From the NCBI GenBank assembly GCA_964483725.1, contig CAZACQ010000001.1:1-64000 (forward strand): a stretch of DNA of 64,000 nucleotides. The letters are read 5' to 3'. Every line of letters starts with the position of its first letter. The first letter of the stretch is position 1. Positions 1 to 12,231 of this stretch are shown here, in pieces. The notes beneath the pieces are model-generated. The model saw only the letters and a list, made by a program, of their open reading frames with translations, was not told where the DNA came from and made no database searches. The translations under genes were made by a program, and so were the position numbers. This DNA is from CAZACQ01 sp964483725 (GTDB lineage Bacteria > Patescibacteriota > Gracilibacteria > Absconditabacterales > Absconditicoccaceae).

Positions 1-14
1 TTGTTGTTTTAAAT

Positions 15-1670
15 TTAACTTGTATAAACTTCACTTCCATCTACAAAAAATCATCAACTATAATTATCTTTTTTGATTTTACCTATTAATTTGCTAGGGT
101 GTTTAAGTTGAATATAGTCCAGTTCATTTCATTTTCACCAGAACATTACTGGGAACTGAATTCATTTAATATTAGCATATGCTTTTAGATGTCAGTTTCA
201 ATTTTTTCATACCTTTTCTACATTATTGAATATTACATCTTGCATTAAGAATATTGGTTCTGGGTTTCATTCTCCAAATGGAGCTAATTTTTCTATTTCT
301 TCTATTTTGTTGTTTTCAATTTCATTTGCATAAATTTGAGTATCTATTTTTATAGTTTTTTTTAGGTCTTCTTCTGTAATATTTTTGTCTCAATATTCTA
401 TAAATAATTTTTTTACTATTTCTAGGTTTTCAATTTTTACAGTCATTCATCAAGCTTGTTTGTGGCCACCAAATCTTTCTAAATACTCTCATGCATAATT
501 AAGCATATCAATAACAGAAAAATATTCAGGTCCACGGAGTGATGCTACTGCTTTTCATTCTTCCTCTTTTATACTAATAATTACTGATGGTTTGTTATAC
601 TTTTCTGTTATTCTACCAGCAGCTATTCATACTATTCATTCGTGTATATTATTTGATTCTGCAATCAAAACCATTTTGTCCTTATCTATTTTTTTATCTA
701 TTTCTTTGTATCATTCTTCTTGGCTTTTTCTTCTATCATCATTTATTTTATCAAGATTTTTTAAGTATTCTATTTGTTTTTCTCAAGTAGTTAGTAAACA
801 GTTCAAACTATCATAGGGACTTTGCATTCTTCATCATGCATTTATTCTTGGTGCTATCATAAATCATACATGATATGTATCAATTTTATTTTTTATATTT
901 AAATAATTTATAAAATTCAGAATTGATTTAGGAACTCAATTTTTCTTATTTATATAGTCTAATCACATTTTTGTCATAAGTCTATTTTCAGAAAGCAAAG
1001 GAACACAGTCTGCAATTGTTCAAATAGCAACTATTGGCATTAGGTAATTTAGTACTTCCTGTTTTTTCTTTGGGTCTTTGATATTTTTACTAATTAAAGC
1101 ACTTGCAAGCTTGAATGCTACTCAAACTCATGCTATTCACTTAAATCAATAATCTGGGCTTATTTGTGGGTTTACTACTGCCATAGCTTTTGGTATATCA
1201 TCTAGGGCTTTATGATGGTCTGTAATTATCAAATCTAATCATATTTTTTTTGCATATTCAGCTTCTTGAATAGATGTGATTCAATTATCAACAGTAATTA
1301 CCAAGTCTGCTCATACTGATTTTATTTCATCCAAGTGGTGGGACTTCATTCAATATCAATCAGTGAGCCTATTTGGTAGTCTTATGGATATTTTTTTATG
1401 ATTTAAGAATTTTGTAAAAAATTTGAATAATAAAAAACTTGATGTTATTCAGTCTACATCATAATCTCATAAAACTACTATTTTTTCGTCTTTTTTTATA
1501 GCTTTTTGTATTCTATTTATTGCAATATCAAAATCATTTAATAAGTAAGGGTCTATCCAAGAATTAGAAAAGCTTGGGTTTAGAAAGTTTTCTATATTAT
1601 CTTCAATTTTTCTTATTTTTAGAAGTCTTTGAAATAGGTCTTCATTTGGGTTATCATAAAGTACTTGCAT
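15..1670 (-). CDS. recJ: single-stranded-DNA-specific exonuclease RecJ
   Basis: This 552-residue protein is a 5'-3' single-strand DNA exonuclease used in recombination and mismatch or base-excision repair. The N-terminal half carries the DHH phosphoesterase motifs: GDYDVDG near residue 70, and TDHHKA near residue 150, which is the metal-binding DHH triad. The DHHA1 part follows with RFGGHKQAGGMTV near residue 400, and a C-terminal OB-like segment ends the protein. The first Gly of GDYDVDG is coded by TGA, so the gene looks broken under the standard code but is intact under code 25. The length is close to short RecJ proteins (about 550-570). The ATG start gives the usual short lead before the DHH domain. 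It is transcribed divergently from the prepilin peptidase gene across a 259-base spacer in which I see no further gene. Confidence 0.93.
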
Positions 1671-1929
1671 AAAGTATGTTATAGAATAAATTAGAGATTA
1701 GAAGTTAGGGACTAGACTCAGTGTTGCAATACTAATATCCATTGCATTTTCCCCTAGTTTTCATACTTATAGATCATTTTCGCTAAGCAATTTTTTCTAT
1801 TTCCTTGTTAGAGGAGTAGTGAGTATTTCTTTTTGTAGTATAATTTTTTTATTTTGTATTTCAATTTCATTTGATTTTCTACTAAGGAATATATATAAAA
1901 GCTGTGAACTTTACAAATAAAAATATTAA

Positions 1930-2793
1930 ATGGATATTTATATTTTGCTTGTTTTATTTATATTGGGTACTATTTTTGGATCTTTTGCATCGGTTTTGAT
2001 TTGGAGGACAAGATGAGAAGTTGATTTAGATGCTTTGAAATGAATCTTATACTGAAGATCTGCTTGCCCTAGTTGCAATACAAAGTTATGAGCTTTTGAT
2101 TTGATACCAATTTTTTCTTGGATGTTTCAATGAGCTTCGTGTAGGTATTGTAAGAAGAAAATTAGTTTTTTTTATCCAAGTTTGGAGTATTTTTCAGGAC
2201 TAGTTTTTTTGTTTACATATTTATATTTATATTATTTTATCTGACTTTCTACTAGTGTAGAGTTGTGGATATATTATTTGTATTTTGTAGTAATTAATTG
2301 GTTGATGTTGCTTTTGATATTCTTTGATATACTATTTTTCCGTTTAAATGTATATCTTTGGATTTTTCTAACATTATGGATTATTTTATGGCAATTTTTA
2401 TGAATTTTATGAGATTTTCAAGTTGCTTTTTGGTGAGGACTATTATTTGTATGAATTTATGCTTTTTTATATTTTTTTGCAAAGTATTATGTTTATCTAA
2501 GATTTGGTCTTAAAAATACTGAATGACTAGGAGAGTGAGATGTAATGTTTGCTTTTACAGTTTGACTTATGTCTTATTTTCTAATTTCAGACTTTATTTG
2601 AATTGATATTTTGTATCTTGCATTTTCATACATAATATTAAGTAGTATTATATGAATATTATTTTATTTTCTTTCATACTTATTTTTTAATAAGTCTCAA
2701 TGAAACAGCATTCCATTTTTACCAGCTATGATAATAGCATTTTGGCTTTTCATTTTTTATTGAGACTTGATTATTGATTTTTTAAAATATTAA
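1930..2793 (+). CDS. pilD: type IV prepilin peptidase / N-methyltransferase
   Basis: A 287-residue polytopic membrane enzyme that cleaves the leader of type IV prepilins on the inner face of the cytoplasmic membrane. The start MDIYILLVLFILGTIFGSFA is the typical first helix. The two zinc-binding cysteine pairs follow: CPSC near residue 45 and CRYC near residue 72. The catalytic aspartate motif GEGD lies near residue 200, matching the family GxGD, inside a run of hydrophobic helices. Many glycines, including the first G of LGEGD, are TGA. It would process the pilin-like proteins encoded elsewhere in the window (31131, and possibly others). It is the only pilus gene in this stretch and stands alone between recJ and the aminopeptidase gene. 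Confidence 0.93.
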
Positions 2794-3056
2794 TCTTGCA
2801 AATTAATATCTAATTTATAAACTATTGAGTGTTTATTTATATATTCAAATTCAGTATAAAATGTGAGAATATGATTTATTGGAACATAGATATCCTTGTG
2901 AAAACTTACTTTGAGATAAAAAATTAGAAAAAAATATATATTCATCAGCACAAAATAAAGTAGTAAATATAAGTCAATATCGTATACTTCAGTATTTGTG
3001 TGAAACTTGTCCAAATAGAACAAAATGTAATTAATTTATATCTTAAAAAGATTATT

Positions 3057-4487
3057 ATGCAAATAAAATCATGATCAAAATGAAAGATAAGAAATAGAGT
3101 TTTTGTTCTTAATAAATCATTTAAAAAATTCCAATCAAAATCAAATAAAAACTTTTTTGAGAAACATTTAAAGCTTAAATCTTGAGAAAAATTTACTATA
3201 TGATATTATACAAATTTTGATTCAAAAAATATAGATTATACAATATTTGTTAAATATACTAATAATAGAGATTTTTATGAAAATATAGAGGATATAGTTG
3301 CATGATTGTGAGATATGATAAATTCAATAAACAAAGATTTTTTTATTGATTTAGATAGTCTTGATCTGCCAGATTCTTATAGAAACTTGTTTCAGGAATT
3401 ACTTTCAATTAAGCTTTATAAATATAGTAAAAATAATCCAAAAAAAGATAAATCTGAATCTAAACTTGTAATAAAAAATAAAAACTTTGCTAATTTTAAT
3501 AATTTTGTGGAAAGTATTTCATTAGTTAGAGATTTGGTAAATTCCCCTTCAAATCTAACAAATCCTGATTCAATGGAGGAAACTATTAAATCAATTTTCG
3601 AAAAAGAAAATAATGTAGAAGTAGAAGTTTTTGATAAGGATAAGCTTTTGGACTTATGAATGAATTGAATTTATGAAGTATGAAAATGAGCTGATATTCC
3701 TCCTAGGCTTGTTCTTATAAAATATAATTTAAACAAGAACGAAGATTATCATTTTTCTATGGTTTGAAAAGGAGTTTGTTTTGATACTTGAGGTTATAAC
3801 TTAAAACCTACTTGAGCTATAGAAGATATGAGATTAGATATGTGATGAGCAGCTACAGTTCTTTGAGTAACAAAACATTTAGTTCAAAATTGATATTCAA
3901 AAAATTTTATAACAGCAATACCACTTGTAGAAAATAATATTTCAAGTAAGGCATATAAGCCATGAGATGTTATTACAATGTATAATTGAAAAACTGTATT
4001 TGTTTGAAATACAGATGCTGAATGAAGGTTGATACTAGCAGATGCATTATCTTATGTAGAAAAGGAATATTCTCCAAAATACTTATTTGATATTGCAACT
4101 CTTACTTGAGCTCAGATAATAGCTTTGGGTACCAAAATTGCTGCTATAATATGAAGAAATCAACAATTAAATAAAAAAATACAAAAAATTAGTTGGGATA
4201 TAAAAGAAAGGTTTTGGGAACTTCCATTTTATGAACCATATTTCAAGTCTCATAAAACATATCTGGCTGATATGAATAATATTGGATCTTTTGGTAAAGC
4301 TTGACCTTGAACAATTAGTGCCTGACTTTTTTTGTCACAATTTGTTGAAAGTAAAAATTGGGCACATTTGGATATAGCATGACCAGCATGAATTTTTGGA
4401 GGAAATGATAGTTTGTGGTGAGAATGAGCTAGTGGTTTTGGATTTAGGACTTTGGTAAATTTAGCATATGATATCCAAAAGAAATAA
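3057..4487 (+). CDS. pepA: leucyl aminopeptidase (peptidase family M17)
   Basis: A 476-residue cytosolic dizinc aminopeptidase that removes N-terminal residues from peptides. The N-terminal third (residues 1-200) is poorly conserved, as usual. The catalytic part shows VGKGVCFDTGGYNLKP near residue 237, with the metal-binding Lys and Asp, then DMCGAATVLG. The family signature NTDAEGR is near residue 318, and the C-terminal AGPAGIFGG segment is also recognisable. The family usually has Ser or Thr where this protein has Cys in FDTGG-DMCGA, a minor variation. Glycines in the signatures are largely TGA. The start at 3057 adds 86 residues ahead of an internal Met at 3315; no stop interrupts this extension and it gives the normal family length. 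Confidence 0.92.
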
Positions 4488-4514
4488 GTTTATTAAATAT
4501 AATATTTATTATAT

Positions 4515-5192
4515 ATGTCAAAAAGAATAAATTATATATTATCTGAAATAGAGAAAATATTTCCAAACCCTGAAACAGAACTTAAATATGAAAATCCTTT
4601 TCAATTGCTTGTAGCAGTTGTATTAAGTGCTCAAACTACAGATAAACAAGTAAATAAAGTCACACAAGAATATTGATTATTTGAAAAAATAAAATCACCT
4701 ATAGATGTAATAAATATGTGACAAAATAAATTAAAAGAAGGAATTAAATCAATATGATTAACAAATTCTAAAGCTAAAAATATATATTCACTTTCTTTGG
4801 CAATATCTAACCTGAAACCTGAGTCAGATCAAGAAAAAGAGATTTATGATAAATATTGATATGTAATTCCAAGTTCTATAGCTTGACTAGTCAAGCTTGA
4901 TTGAGTTTGAGAAAAAACTGCTAAAGTAGTAGCAAGTGTTTTGTATGATATACCTTGTGTTCCTGTAGATACACATGTACATAGAGTTACAAATAGATTG
5001 TGAATAGCAAAAGCAAATACTCCATTGTCTACATCTAGGCAACTTGAAAAAACTATTCCTGATAATTTAAAAAATAAAGCACATCATTTGTTTATATTTT
5101 TTGGTAGATATTTTTGTTTGGCTAGAAGTCCCAAATGTAATGATTGTCCTTTACAAAGAATTTGTAAGTATTATAATAAGAAAAATAATTAA
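4515..5192 (+). CDS. nth: endonuclease III (DNA glycosylase/AP lyase)
   Basis: A 225-residue base-excision-repair enzyme that removes oxidised pyrimidines and nicks at abasic sites. The helix-hairpin-helix is KLDGVGEKTAKVVA near residue 130, with the catalytic Lys in GEKTA. The catalytic Asp lies in VDTHVHR near residue 153. The C-terminus carries the four cysteines of the 4Fe-4S cluster with the canonical spacing C-x6-C-x2-C-x5-C, near residues 201-217. Length and motif order match bacterial Nth. It starts 27 bases after the aminopeptidase gene, so the two may be cotranscribed. No unusual features were seen beyond UGA-coded glycines, two of them in the hairpin motif. Confidence 0.95.
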
Positions 5193-5320
5193 AGTATTTA
5201 TGAAATTGATAAAAACTGATTTTTCCTAACTATAATAAAATATAATTTTCTATTGAAAAGAATTGCCAAATTAGTATATTTATTTTAATTAATTTAAATT
5301 TGTAAAACTATTTATTAAAT

Positions 5321-6739
5321 ATGGATTTAAGTCTAAAAGAATATCTAGATCAAGTTAGTTCTTGAGAACTAAAAGCTAGAGATGTATTGGATAATTATCT
5401 TAATAAAGCAAAATCTTTAAATAAAGAAAACAATGCATTTGTTAGATTTCATGAAGATTATGTAGATAAAAATTTTCACAATTTAGAAAACTTAGATTTA
5501 AAATGAGCTCCTATAGCAGTTAAAGATAATTTTCTTACTGATGGATATATTTCTAGTTGTGGTTCAAAAATGTTAGAAGACTTTCTAAGTCCATATAGTT
5601 CAACTTGTTTTAGTGAATTAGAATCTGCTTGAGCTTGTATGATTTGAAAAGCTAATATGGATGAGTTTGCAATGTGATCAAGTACTGAAAACTCTTATTT
5701 TGGTGTTACTAAAAATCCACATTGAGAGAATAGGATACCAGGTGGAAGTTCATGAGGTAGTGCAGCTGCAGTTGCTAGTGATATGTGTATTGCAGCTTTA
5801 TGAACAGATACTTGAGGTAGTATTAGACAGCCAGCAAGTATGTGTGGTGTTGTTTGATTTAAACCTACATATTGAAGAGTTTCTAGATATTGAATTCAAG
5901 CTATGGCATCATCTTTGGATCAGGCATGAACTTTCACAAAAACTGTAGAAGATTGTGTGATTTTGAATAAAATAATTTCTACAAAAGATGATAAAGATGC
6001 AAATAGTATTTATAAAAATGATTTTGATAAATGGGATGAAGCACTTAAATTAGATGATTTATCTTGATTTAAAATAGCAGTTGCTAATCAATTCTTTCAA
6101 GAATGACTTGATGAATGAGTTAAAAATATAGTTTTAGAAAAAATTGAAGAATTAAAGTCAAAATGAGCTCAAATAGATTATATTGATTTTGAAGCTCTAA
6201 ATAATGCACTTAGTGTTTATTATATTGTAATGCCTGCTGAATTAAGTACTAATCTTTCAAGATTTGATTGAATAAGGTATTGATATCAAGAAGAGACATT
6301 TGATTATGATAATATTTATGATTATTATTCTTCAATAAGAGATAAGGCATTTTGAGATGAAACCAAAAGAAGAATACTTATATGAACATATGTTCTTTCA
6401 GCTTGATATTTTGATGCTTATTATTTGAGAGCTCAAAAAGTAAGAAAAATAATAAAGCAAGAATATGATAAAATATTTAGTGAGTATGATGCTATGGTTT
6501 GACCAGTAAGTCCTACTGCTGCTTGGAAAATATGAGAAAAAGTAGACGATCCTTTGAAAATGTATTTATCTGATATTTATACTATACCAGTAAATTTGGC
6601 TGGTTGTCCTGCTATATCTGTACCTGCTTGATATGTTCAAGAAAATTGAGAAAAATTACCAGTATGATTACATATTGTTTCTTGACAATGGAGTGAAGAT
6701 AAGATTTTTGCTATAGCAAATAATATATCTTCTAATTAA
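5321..6739 (+). CDS. gatA: Asp/Glu-tRNA(Asn/Gln) amidotransferase subunit A
   Basis: A 472-residue amidase-signature protein. In the GatCAB complex it hydrolyses glutamine to supply ammonia for converting misacylated Glu-tRNA(Gln) or Asp-tRNA(Asn). The Ser-Ser-Lys triad is visible: Lys in PIAVKDNF near residue 67, the cis-Ser in the GGSSGGSAA signature near residue 141, and the nucleophile Ser in GTDTGGSIR near residue 166. Further on, FKPTYGRVSRYG and the C-terminal GCPAISVPAG match GatA rather than other amidases. Neither gatB nor gatC is present in this window, so the complex must be encoded at separate loci. The two ORFs that follow closely (6763, 7230) are likely cotranscribed but unrelated in function as far as I can see. 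Confidence 0.94.
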
Positions 6740-6762
6740 TTTTTATATTTGATTAAAATATT

Positions 6763-7218
6763 ATGGAAGTTACTGTATATGATTGAGAAAAATTGTATAG
6801 ATCTAAATCTTGGTATATAATTTTTGTTAGTTTTATGATATTTTTCATTATACTTTCATTTGTATTTTGAAATATTAGTTGAGTTATTTTATCTTTTTTG
6901 TTATTAGGTGGTTATATAATGTTTGCTCTTCCTAGTATGAAAAAGATAAAAGCATCAATTACTTCCGAATGACTTAATTTATGACCTAAATTGTACCCTT
7001 GGTGAGATATTCATTGATTCGCCTTAGAGTTAGATGAAGACAATAAAACAATTAAAAATATAGTTTTTTTGGTAAGAAATAATAAGCTTATTCATACATT
7101 TGATGATGATAAAGATAATATCAAAAAATTTGTTATGAATTTATCAGATTATGCTGAGATGTTATCAGATTATCCACAGTCATTTATGGAAAAACTAATT
7201 AGAACTTTAAAGCTTTAA
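6763..7218 (+). CDS. two-helix membrane protein, unknown function
   Basis: A 151-residue protein I do not recognise. Residues about 15-60 form two hydrophobic segments separated by a very short turn (WYIIFVSFMIFFIILSF, then a second run ending FALPSM). The rest is a soluble tail with alternating charged and hydrophobic residues (LYPWGDIHGFALELDEDNKTIKN), like a small PH- or YcxB-type domain facing the cytoplasm. It starts 23 bases after gatA and is followed after 11 bases by the next small gene, consistent with one operon ending at the terminator near 7531. Several glycines are TGA, which supports coding. Confidence 0.7.
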
Positions 7219-7229
7219 TAAATAAAATT

Positions 7230-7511
7230 ATGTCTAATATTGAAAGTCAAAATACAGCAGATAAACAAATAGAAGAATTAAAAGAAGAAGTTAATACATT
7301 ACAAGATATTATTGTTGATCAGGTTTGTGATGATTTGTTAGAAAAGTTTGAAGATCAAAGAAAAGATGAATTGATAGATAAGCTTACAAAAGCTAAAAAA
7401 TATAAAAATTGAGTAATAATTGATAAGTTTTTTCTAACTTTATCAAAAAAAGAAATTTCAGATGCTAATCTTTATTGATTGTATCAGGAATTAAAAGATA
7501 GTTTCTCTTAA
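7230..7511 (+). CDS. small coiled-coil protein, unknown function
   Basis: A 93-residue, strongly charged protein without a recognisable domain. Residues 8-60 have a coiled-coil heptad look (KQIEELKEEVNTLQDIIVDQ) and no signal or membrane segment. One in-frame TGA (position 7410) must be read as Gly to reach the TAA at 7509; the continuation IIDKFFLTLSKKEISDANLYG keeps the same composition. It is the last gene before a strong intrinsic terminator, so it closes the gatA operon. A structural or regulatory role is possible but nothing in the sequence decides it. Confidence 0.65.
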
Positions 7512-7530
7512 TCAAAATTATCATATAAAA

Positions 7531-7560
7531 AAACAAGTATATTAAATACTTGTTTTTTAT
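7531..7560 (+). terminator. intrinsic terminator after the gatA operon
   Basis: A perfect 10-bp inverted repeat (AAACAAGTAT / ATACTTGTTT, 7531-7540 and 7546-7555) with a 5-base loop is followed by a T-run. It lies 20 bases after the stop of the coiled-coil ORF and before the next gene on the same strand. The A-run on the 5' side could also let it work in the reverse direction. Confidence 0.85.
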
Positions 7561-7631
7561 ATTTTGCAAAAATTTAGTATATAATTATACTTAATTATTG
7601 ATAAATTTAAAACAAAAATAAAAAAATATAA

Positions 7632-9272
7632 ATGTCCATAAACACTAATAATATTAATGATGGTGATTTAAATAAATCTAAAAATACATATTTATCTAAT
7701 TTAGAAGAAAGGTTCTCTGAAGAAATTTCTTCTGTTTTATCTTCTGATAATTGATATAGTTCTGATAATTTTTCAGTTCTTTTTGAGCAGATTTGATCTT
7801 TATGTTGAATTTCTAAAGAAGAGATATCAAAGCTACTTAGTGACAACTATTGAAAAAATAATGATTCAGATATATATGATGTTTTTTGAAATATATCAAA
7901 GATTATGTCTTTTAGAAATGAAGAAGTATGAAAACTTACAGAAAACTTTTGAATTGATTTTCATAAAAATTTAGATTTTACTTGATGAAATAAGATATCA
8001 ATTGATGAAACATCAACTATTGGAGATCCAGATATAAAAGAGTTTTTATTGAACTCTTTTTATACAAGGAATGATTGAAATACTATATATTCACGTTGAT
8101 ATTGATATTACTTCAATTTGCCATGATATCAGTTATGAGATGCTGAAAAAATTGATTTTAAACCTTATGATTTTTTTGAAAGTCTACAAACTTATATAAA
8201 TCAAATTGATATATTAATTGAGAAATTTAAATGAAGAAGTGTTGAATCTTTTAGTTCTTCTGAAATTAAAGCATTTAAGATAATTTTGGAGCATAAAAAA
8301 AATATTTTATTTTTTCTTACTAATACTCTTACTAATATAAAATCTTCTAAAGTGTTTGCAGAATCAATATCTATGAAAGATCAGCAATATAAAAAATATT
8401 ATAAGGATAGCGATAAAAATCCTTATGAAGTAAATAGTGATTTTTTTGAAATGATTCCAGACTTATTGAATCTTATCAACAAACAGATTTCTGAAACTGT
8501 AAGTTTATTTAATGATATAAATTTTTGAATTAATTTAGATCAAGAAGTTGATTTGGAAACTAGTTGAGAGTTAATTGATGATTATCTTAATTGAAATTTA
8601 GCTTATTTCTTTAATCATTTGAATGAAATGTCTCAGCTTACAGATAATCCTTGAGAAGAGAAGAATATGAAAAAGTTGCAAAACAAAATATCAATGTCTT
8701 TGATAAGAATTATTAGAGAACAAGATGATCCTGCTAAAATGTTATTATCTGGTGCTAATCTTTTGTCTTCATTAGATACACAAGATTTAGAAAAAGATAT
8801 AACTATATTATGAGTTTTGTATGGATGAATAGAATATCCTTTTCATCTAAAATATCTTATGGACAGGTTGTCTTTGAGTGATTGAGATGTTAATATAGAA
8901 CTTACAACTGTTTCAAATTATAATTTAAGAAATAAAAAAGAGGTTTCTTCTATGGAAAATTATCCAAATACTTGAAAGTCATGAAAAAATTATATTATAC
9001 TTGATGATAATATTTATAATTGATGAACATTGCAATCATTATCTAATTTTATTTCACAAAATGATAGAGTAATAGCAGTTAATGCAGTAGAGGCTGGTAT
9101 TAGAAGGGCTAATATTTCTAAGTTAAAAGAGGGTAGTAATTTATCTTTTTTATTATGAAAAACTTGATCTTCTGCTAGTGTAGCACCTATTTCTAAGTTT
9201 TCAAATAAGTATGAAACTTTGACATATAGATATATTAAAAACCGTATGCCTGATATTGTTTGAAAGCCATAA
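7632..9272 (+). CDS. large unknown protein with phosphoribosyltransferase-like C-terminus
   Basis: A 546-residue soluble protein. The first 400 residues are helical and acidic with no motif I know. Near residue 455 it has NYIILDDNIYNGGTLQSL, which resembles the PRPP-binding loop of type I phosphoribosyltransferases: two acidic residues after a hydrophobic strand, then TGGT-like NGGTL. It is followed by a beta-strand (RVIAVNAVEAG) as in that fold. A plausible relative is an orphan PRTase domain used for nucleotide binding rather than salvage, but the substrate is unknown. The gene ends one base before the convergent helicase gene. More than 30 in-frame TGA codons read well as Gly. Confidence 0.75.
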
Positions 9273-11444
9273 TTAATCTTTTTCTAAGAATTTTGAATCC
9301 ATTTTTCTTATTCAAAATTTTGGGTTTTCAAACCTAACTATCACTTGTTCACCCCAAGATTCAACAACTTCTCATTTTCAGAAAAGTTTGTGTTTTACTA
9401 TCTCTCATTCATTAAAAGAAGTTTTTTCTTGTTCTGTTTTTTCTATATTATAAAATTTTAGTAAGTATTCTGGTATCTCTTCAATAAATCTTGATTCCTT
9501 ATTGAAACTAAGCTGTCATCGTTTCATTCTACTATCTGCATGTGAAAGAAATAACAAATCTTTTGCTCTTGTAATAGCAACATACATTAGTCTTCTTTCT
9601 TCTTCCATTTCTTTCTTTTCAAACCTAGCTTTTGATAATGGAAATATATTTTCTTCAAGTCAAACTATAAAAACTATAGGAAATTCAAGTCACTTACTTG
9701 AATGAACAGTCATTAGTTTTACCATATCTGATTCTTCAGATTCATCATCTTCTAAATCTATTAAAATTGATACTTCTTCTAAAAATGCTTGTATTGCTTC
9801 TATTCAATCTTCATAATCATCTAGTTTATACTTGGATGCCATATTAATAAGTTGTCATATATTTTCCATTTTTTCTTCAGCTTTATCTTTACCTTCTGAT
9901 GTTATTAGATATTCTTTATATCTTATATTATTTACTAATGTTTGTATAAAATTTTCAGGAGATAAGCTTTTTAGTTGGTTTTCTAAAAATTTCATGCTAG
10001 TAGAAAATGATTTTATGCTGTTTGTTGTTCAAGAATTTATTTTTATAGGTAATGTTTCTATATTTTCAATTACATAATTCATATCAAAGCCATTCTCAGT
10101 AGCAAAGTCTTGTATTTTATTTATTGTAGTTTGTCATATTTTTCTGCTTGGTGTATTAATTATTCTTCTAAGTGCAATGTTGTCTTTTGGATTTAATATA
10201 TATTTGATATATGATACAATATCTTTTATTTCTTTTCTTTCAAAAAATTTAAATCATCACCAAACTTTATATGGTACTCACTCTTGCAGTAATATTTGTT
10301 CAAATGGTTGGGATTGTGCATTTGTTCTATATAAAATTGAAAAATCAGACCAATTTAGTCACTTTTGTTCTTTAAACTTTGATATAAGTTCAACTATTTG
10401 ATTTGCTTCATCATATTCATCTTTAAAACCAAAAACTCTTATATGATCATCTCATCATCTGTCTGATCTTACATTTTTTTGATATTGGTTTTCATTGTTT
10501 AATATTATAGCATTACCTGCTTGTACTATATGCTCTTTTGATCTATAATTTATTTCTAGTTTGAATGTTTTTATTTCAGGCCATCGTCTTTCTAGTTTCA
10601 AAAAATTATCCATCACAGCTCATCTTCGTCAGTATATACTTTGGAAATCATCTCATATAAATGTGACATTTCATTCCTGTCAAATTAATTTTATAATTTC
10701 AAATTGTATTTGATTTGTATCTTGTGCCTCATCAACTAATATATATTTAAATTGGTTTTTGTATTTGTCTAATATATCAGGATTGTTTTCAAATAATTGT
10801 TTTGTATACAATAGTAAATCATCAAAATCCATAGAGTTTGACTCTATTAGGCTTTTTTGATATAGTTCATAAATTTTAGCAACATCTTCTTCCCATTCAT
10901 TATTTACTAAATGTAAGAATTTATTTGGGTTTACTCATTCATTTTTTAAAGCAGATATTTTTCGTTTAACTTCTTTTACTTCAAGCTTATCTTTCATTCA
11001 TTTTTCATTTATTATATTTTTTAATAAGCTTAAGCTTTCTCATGTATCATAAATTCAAAAATTTTTATCATATCATATATCTGTTTTATCTATTTCATGT
11101 TTTAGTATTTTTAAAAATATACTATGAAATGTTCAAACCCATTTTAAGCTTCTATTATCTAGTTTGAAGCTATTATTTCATGAAAATGAATCATCACTAT
11201 ATAATTCATTTGATATTTCTCATAGTCTTTGTTTCATTTCATTTGCAGCCTTATTCGTGAAAGTAACTGCAAGTATATTTAATGGGTTTATTTTTTGTTC
11301 AAATACTAAATTAGCAATTTTATATGTTAGTACTCTAGTTTTACCACTTCATGCTCATGCTAGTATCAAACTTGGAGTATCTATCCATAAAGCAGCTTCA
11401 GATTGTTGTTTATTTAAATTTTCATCTATTACTTTTTTTATCAT
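9273..11444 (-). CDS. uvrD: UvrD/PcrA-family DNA helicase (SF1A)
   Basis: A 723-residue 3'-5' DNA helicase for excision repair and clearing replication blocks. Superfamily 1 motifs appear in order: LAGAGSGKTRVLTYK (Walker A, near residue 30), TFTNKAANEM, GTFHSIF, ILVDEAQDTNQIQ (Walker B, near residue 240), GDDFQSIYGGRGA, LEINYRS, MTVHSSKGLEF and YVAITRAK. A C-terminal tail with a Tudor-like segment (VKHKLFGKGEVV) resembles the RNA-polymerase-binding end of PcrA/UvrD. Length is normal for the family. Gly codons in motif I are TGA in part. The gene converges with the preceding + strand gene with no spacer at all. Confidence 0.95.
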
Positions 11445-11529
11445 ATTTTTCTGCTAAACATTAATTTATTAAATGTTTAACATAATATATAAAAATTTAT
11501 TAAATTCAATAAGTTATCATCTTGTTTTT

Positions 11530-12168
11530 TTATAAACTTGCTCTTATATTTTCTCAAATTTCTATTCACTCATTACTAATTCAGTTTCTAATTTCTTCTG
11601 GAGATAAAAAGTGAATATAAGGGCTTTTGACTAATTTTATATATGTTTCTTCTGATACTGATACATCAAAATAGTTCCATATATATAAGGTTTCTTCTCA
11701 TTCTATTCTTCTAGACATTCATTTTCAAATATAAAATCATATATATTGTTCTGCAAAATATCAAAGATCTTCTTCATTTAAAATAGTTTGTTCTTGTTCT
11801 CATATAGTTTCTTCAGTTAGTTCTTCTCTTAATTCTCTTTCTATTGAAAGTTCAAAATTATCATTATCTTCTGATGTGAATATGCTAATTATTTTATTAA
11901 TTTTTTCTCTATCTACATAAAATCTTGCATCAATATCTCAATTCTCATTTCTTTCTGATCCTTTTGCTCATATTCTTTTTAGAAAATCTGTACTATATAT
12001 TTGTGCTCATCATCATATGCTTGTAATTCTTTTTATTCAGTTTTTCTCTAAATCATTCTTATTTATTATTCATACTATTTCTCATTCTATTCTAGAAACT
12101 AAGTTTGACACAGAAACTCTAATATTGTTATCAAAATATTTTTCAATTGTGTCTCTAGTATTTTTCAT
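11530..12168 (-). CDS. hypothetical protein with Nudix-box-like motif
   Basis: A 212-residue soluble protein. After an N-terminal 60-residue region (FDNNIRVSVSNLVSRIEG) there is GGGAQIYSTDFL. Near residue 120 comes SIERELREELTEE, which matches the REUxEE core of a Nudix box, although the flanking Gly positions of the full consensus are not conserved. This suggests a Nudix-fold or Nudix-derived domain rather than a proven hydrolase. It lies between the helicase gene and the truncated priA, all on the minus strand with short spacers. Function cannot be assigned; a nucleotide-sanitising role fits the neighbours but is only inference. Confidence 0.6.
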
Positions 12169-12231
12169 TTTACTAATTGCACTATTTAAATTTATTTGTT
12201 ATATTATATATAAAATAAATTTAAAGTCAAA

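Noticed and set aside
1671..1929. Spacer between recJ and pilD inspected for RNA genes or small ORFs
   Set aside because: Only very short frames and no hairpin with a T-run or tRNA-like cloverleaf were seen; probably divergent promoters.
2790..3023. Minus-strand frame of about 77 codons between the prepilin peptidase and aminopeptidase genes
   Set aside because: It starts only with TTG, has no glycine at all, and its downstream neighbour is convergent. The nearest ATG leaves about 51 residues. A hydrophobic run makes it faintly possible, but support is too weak.
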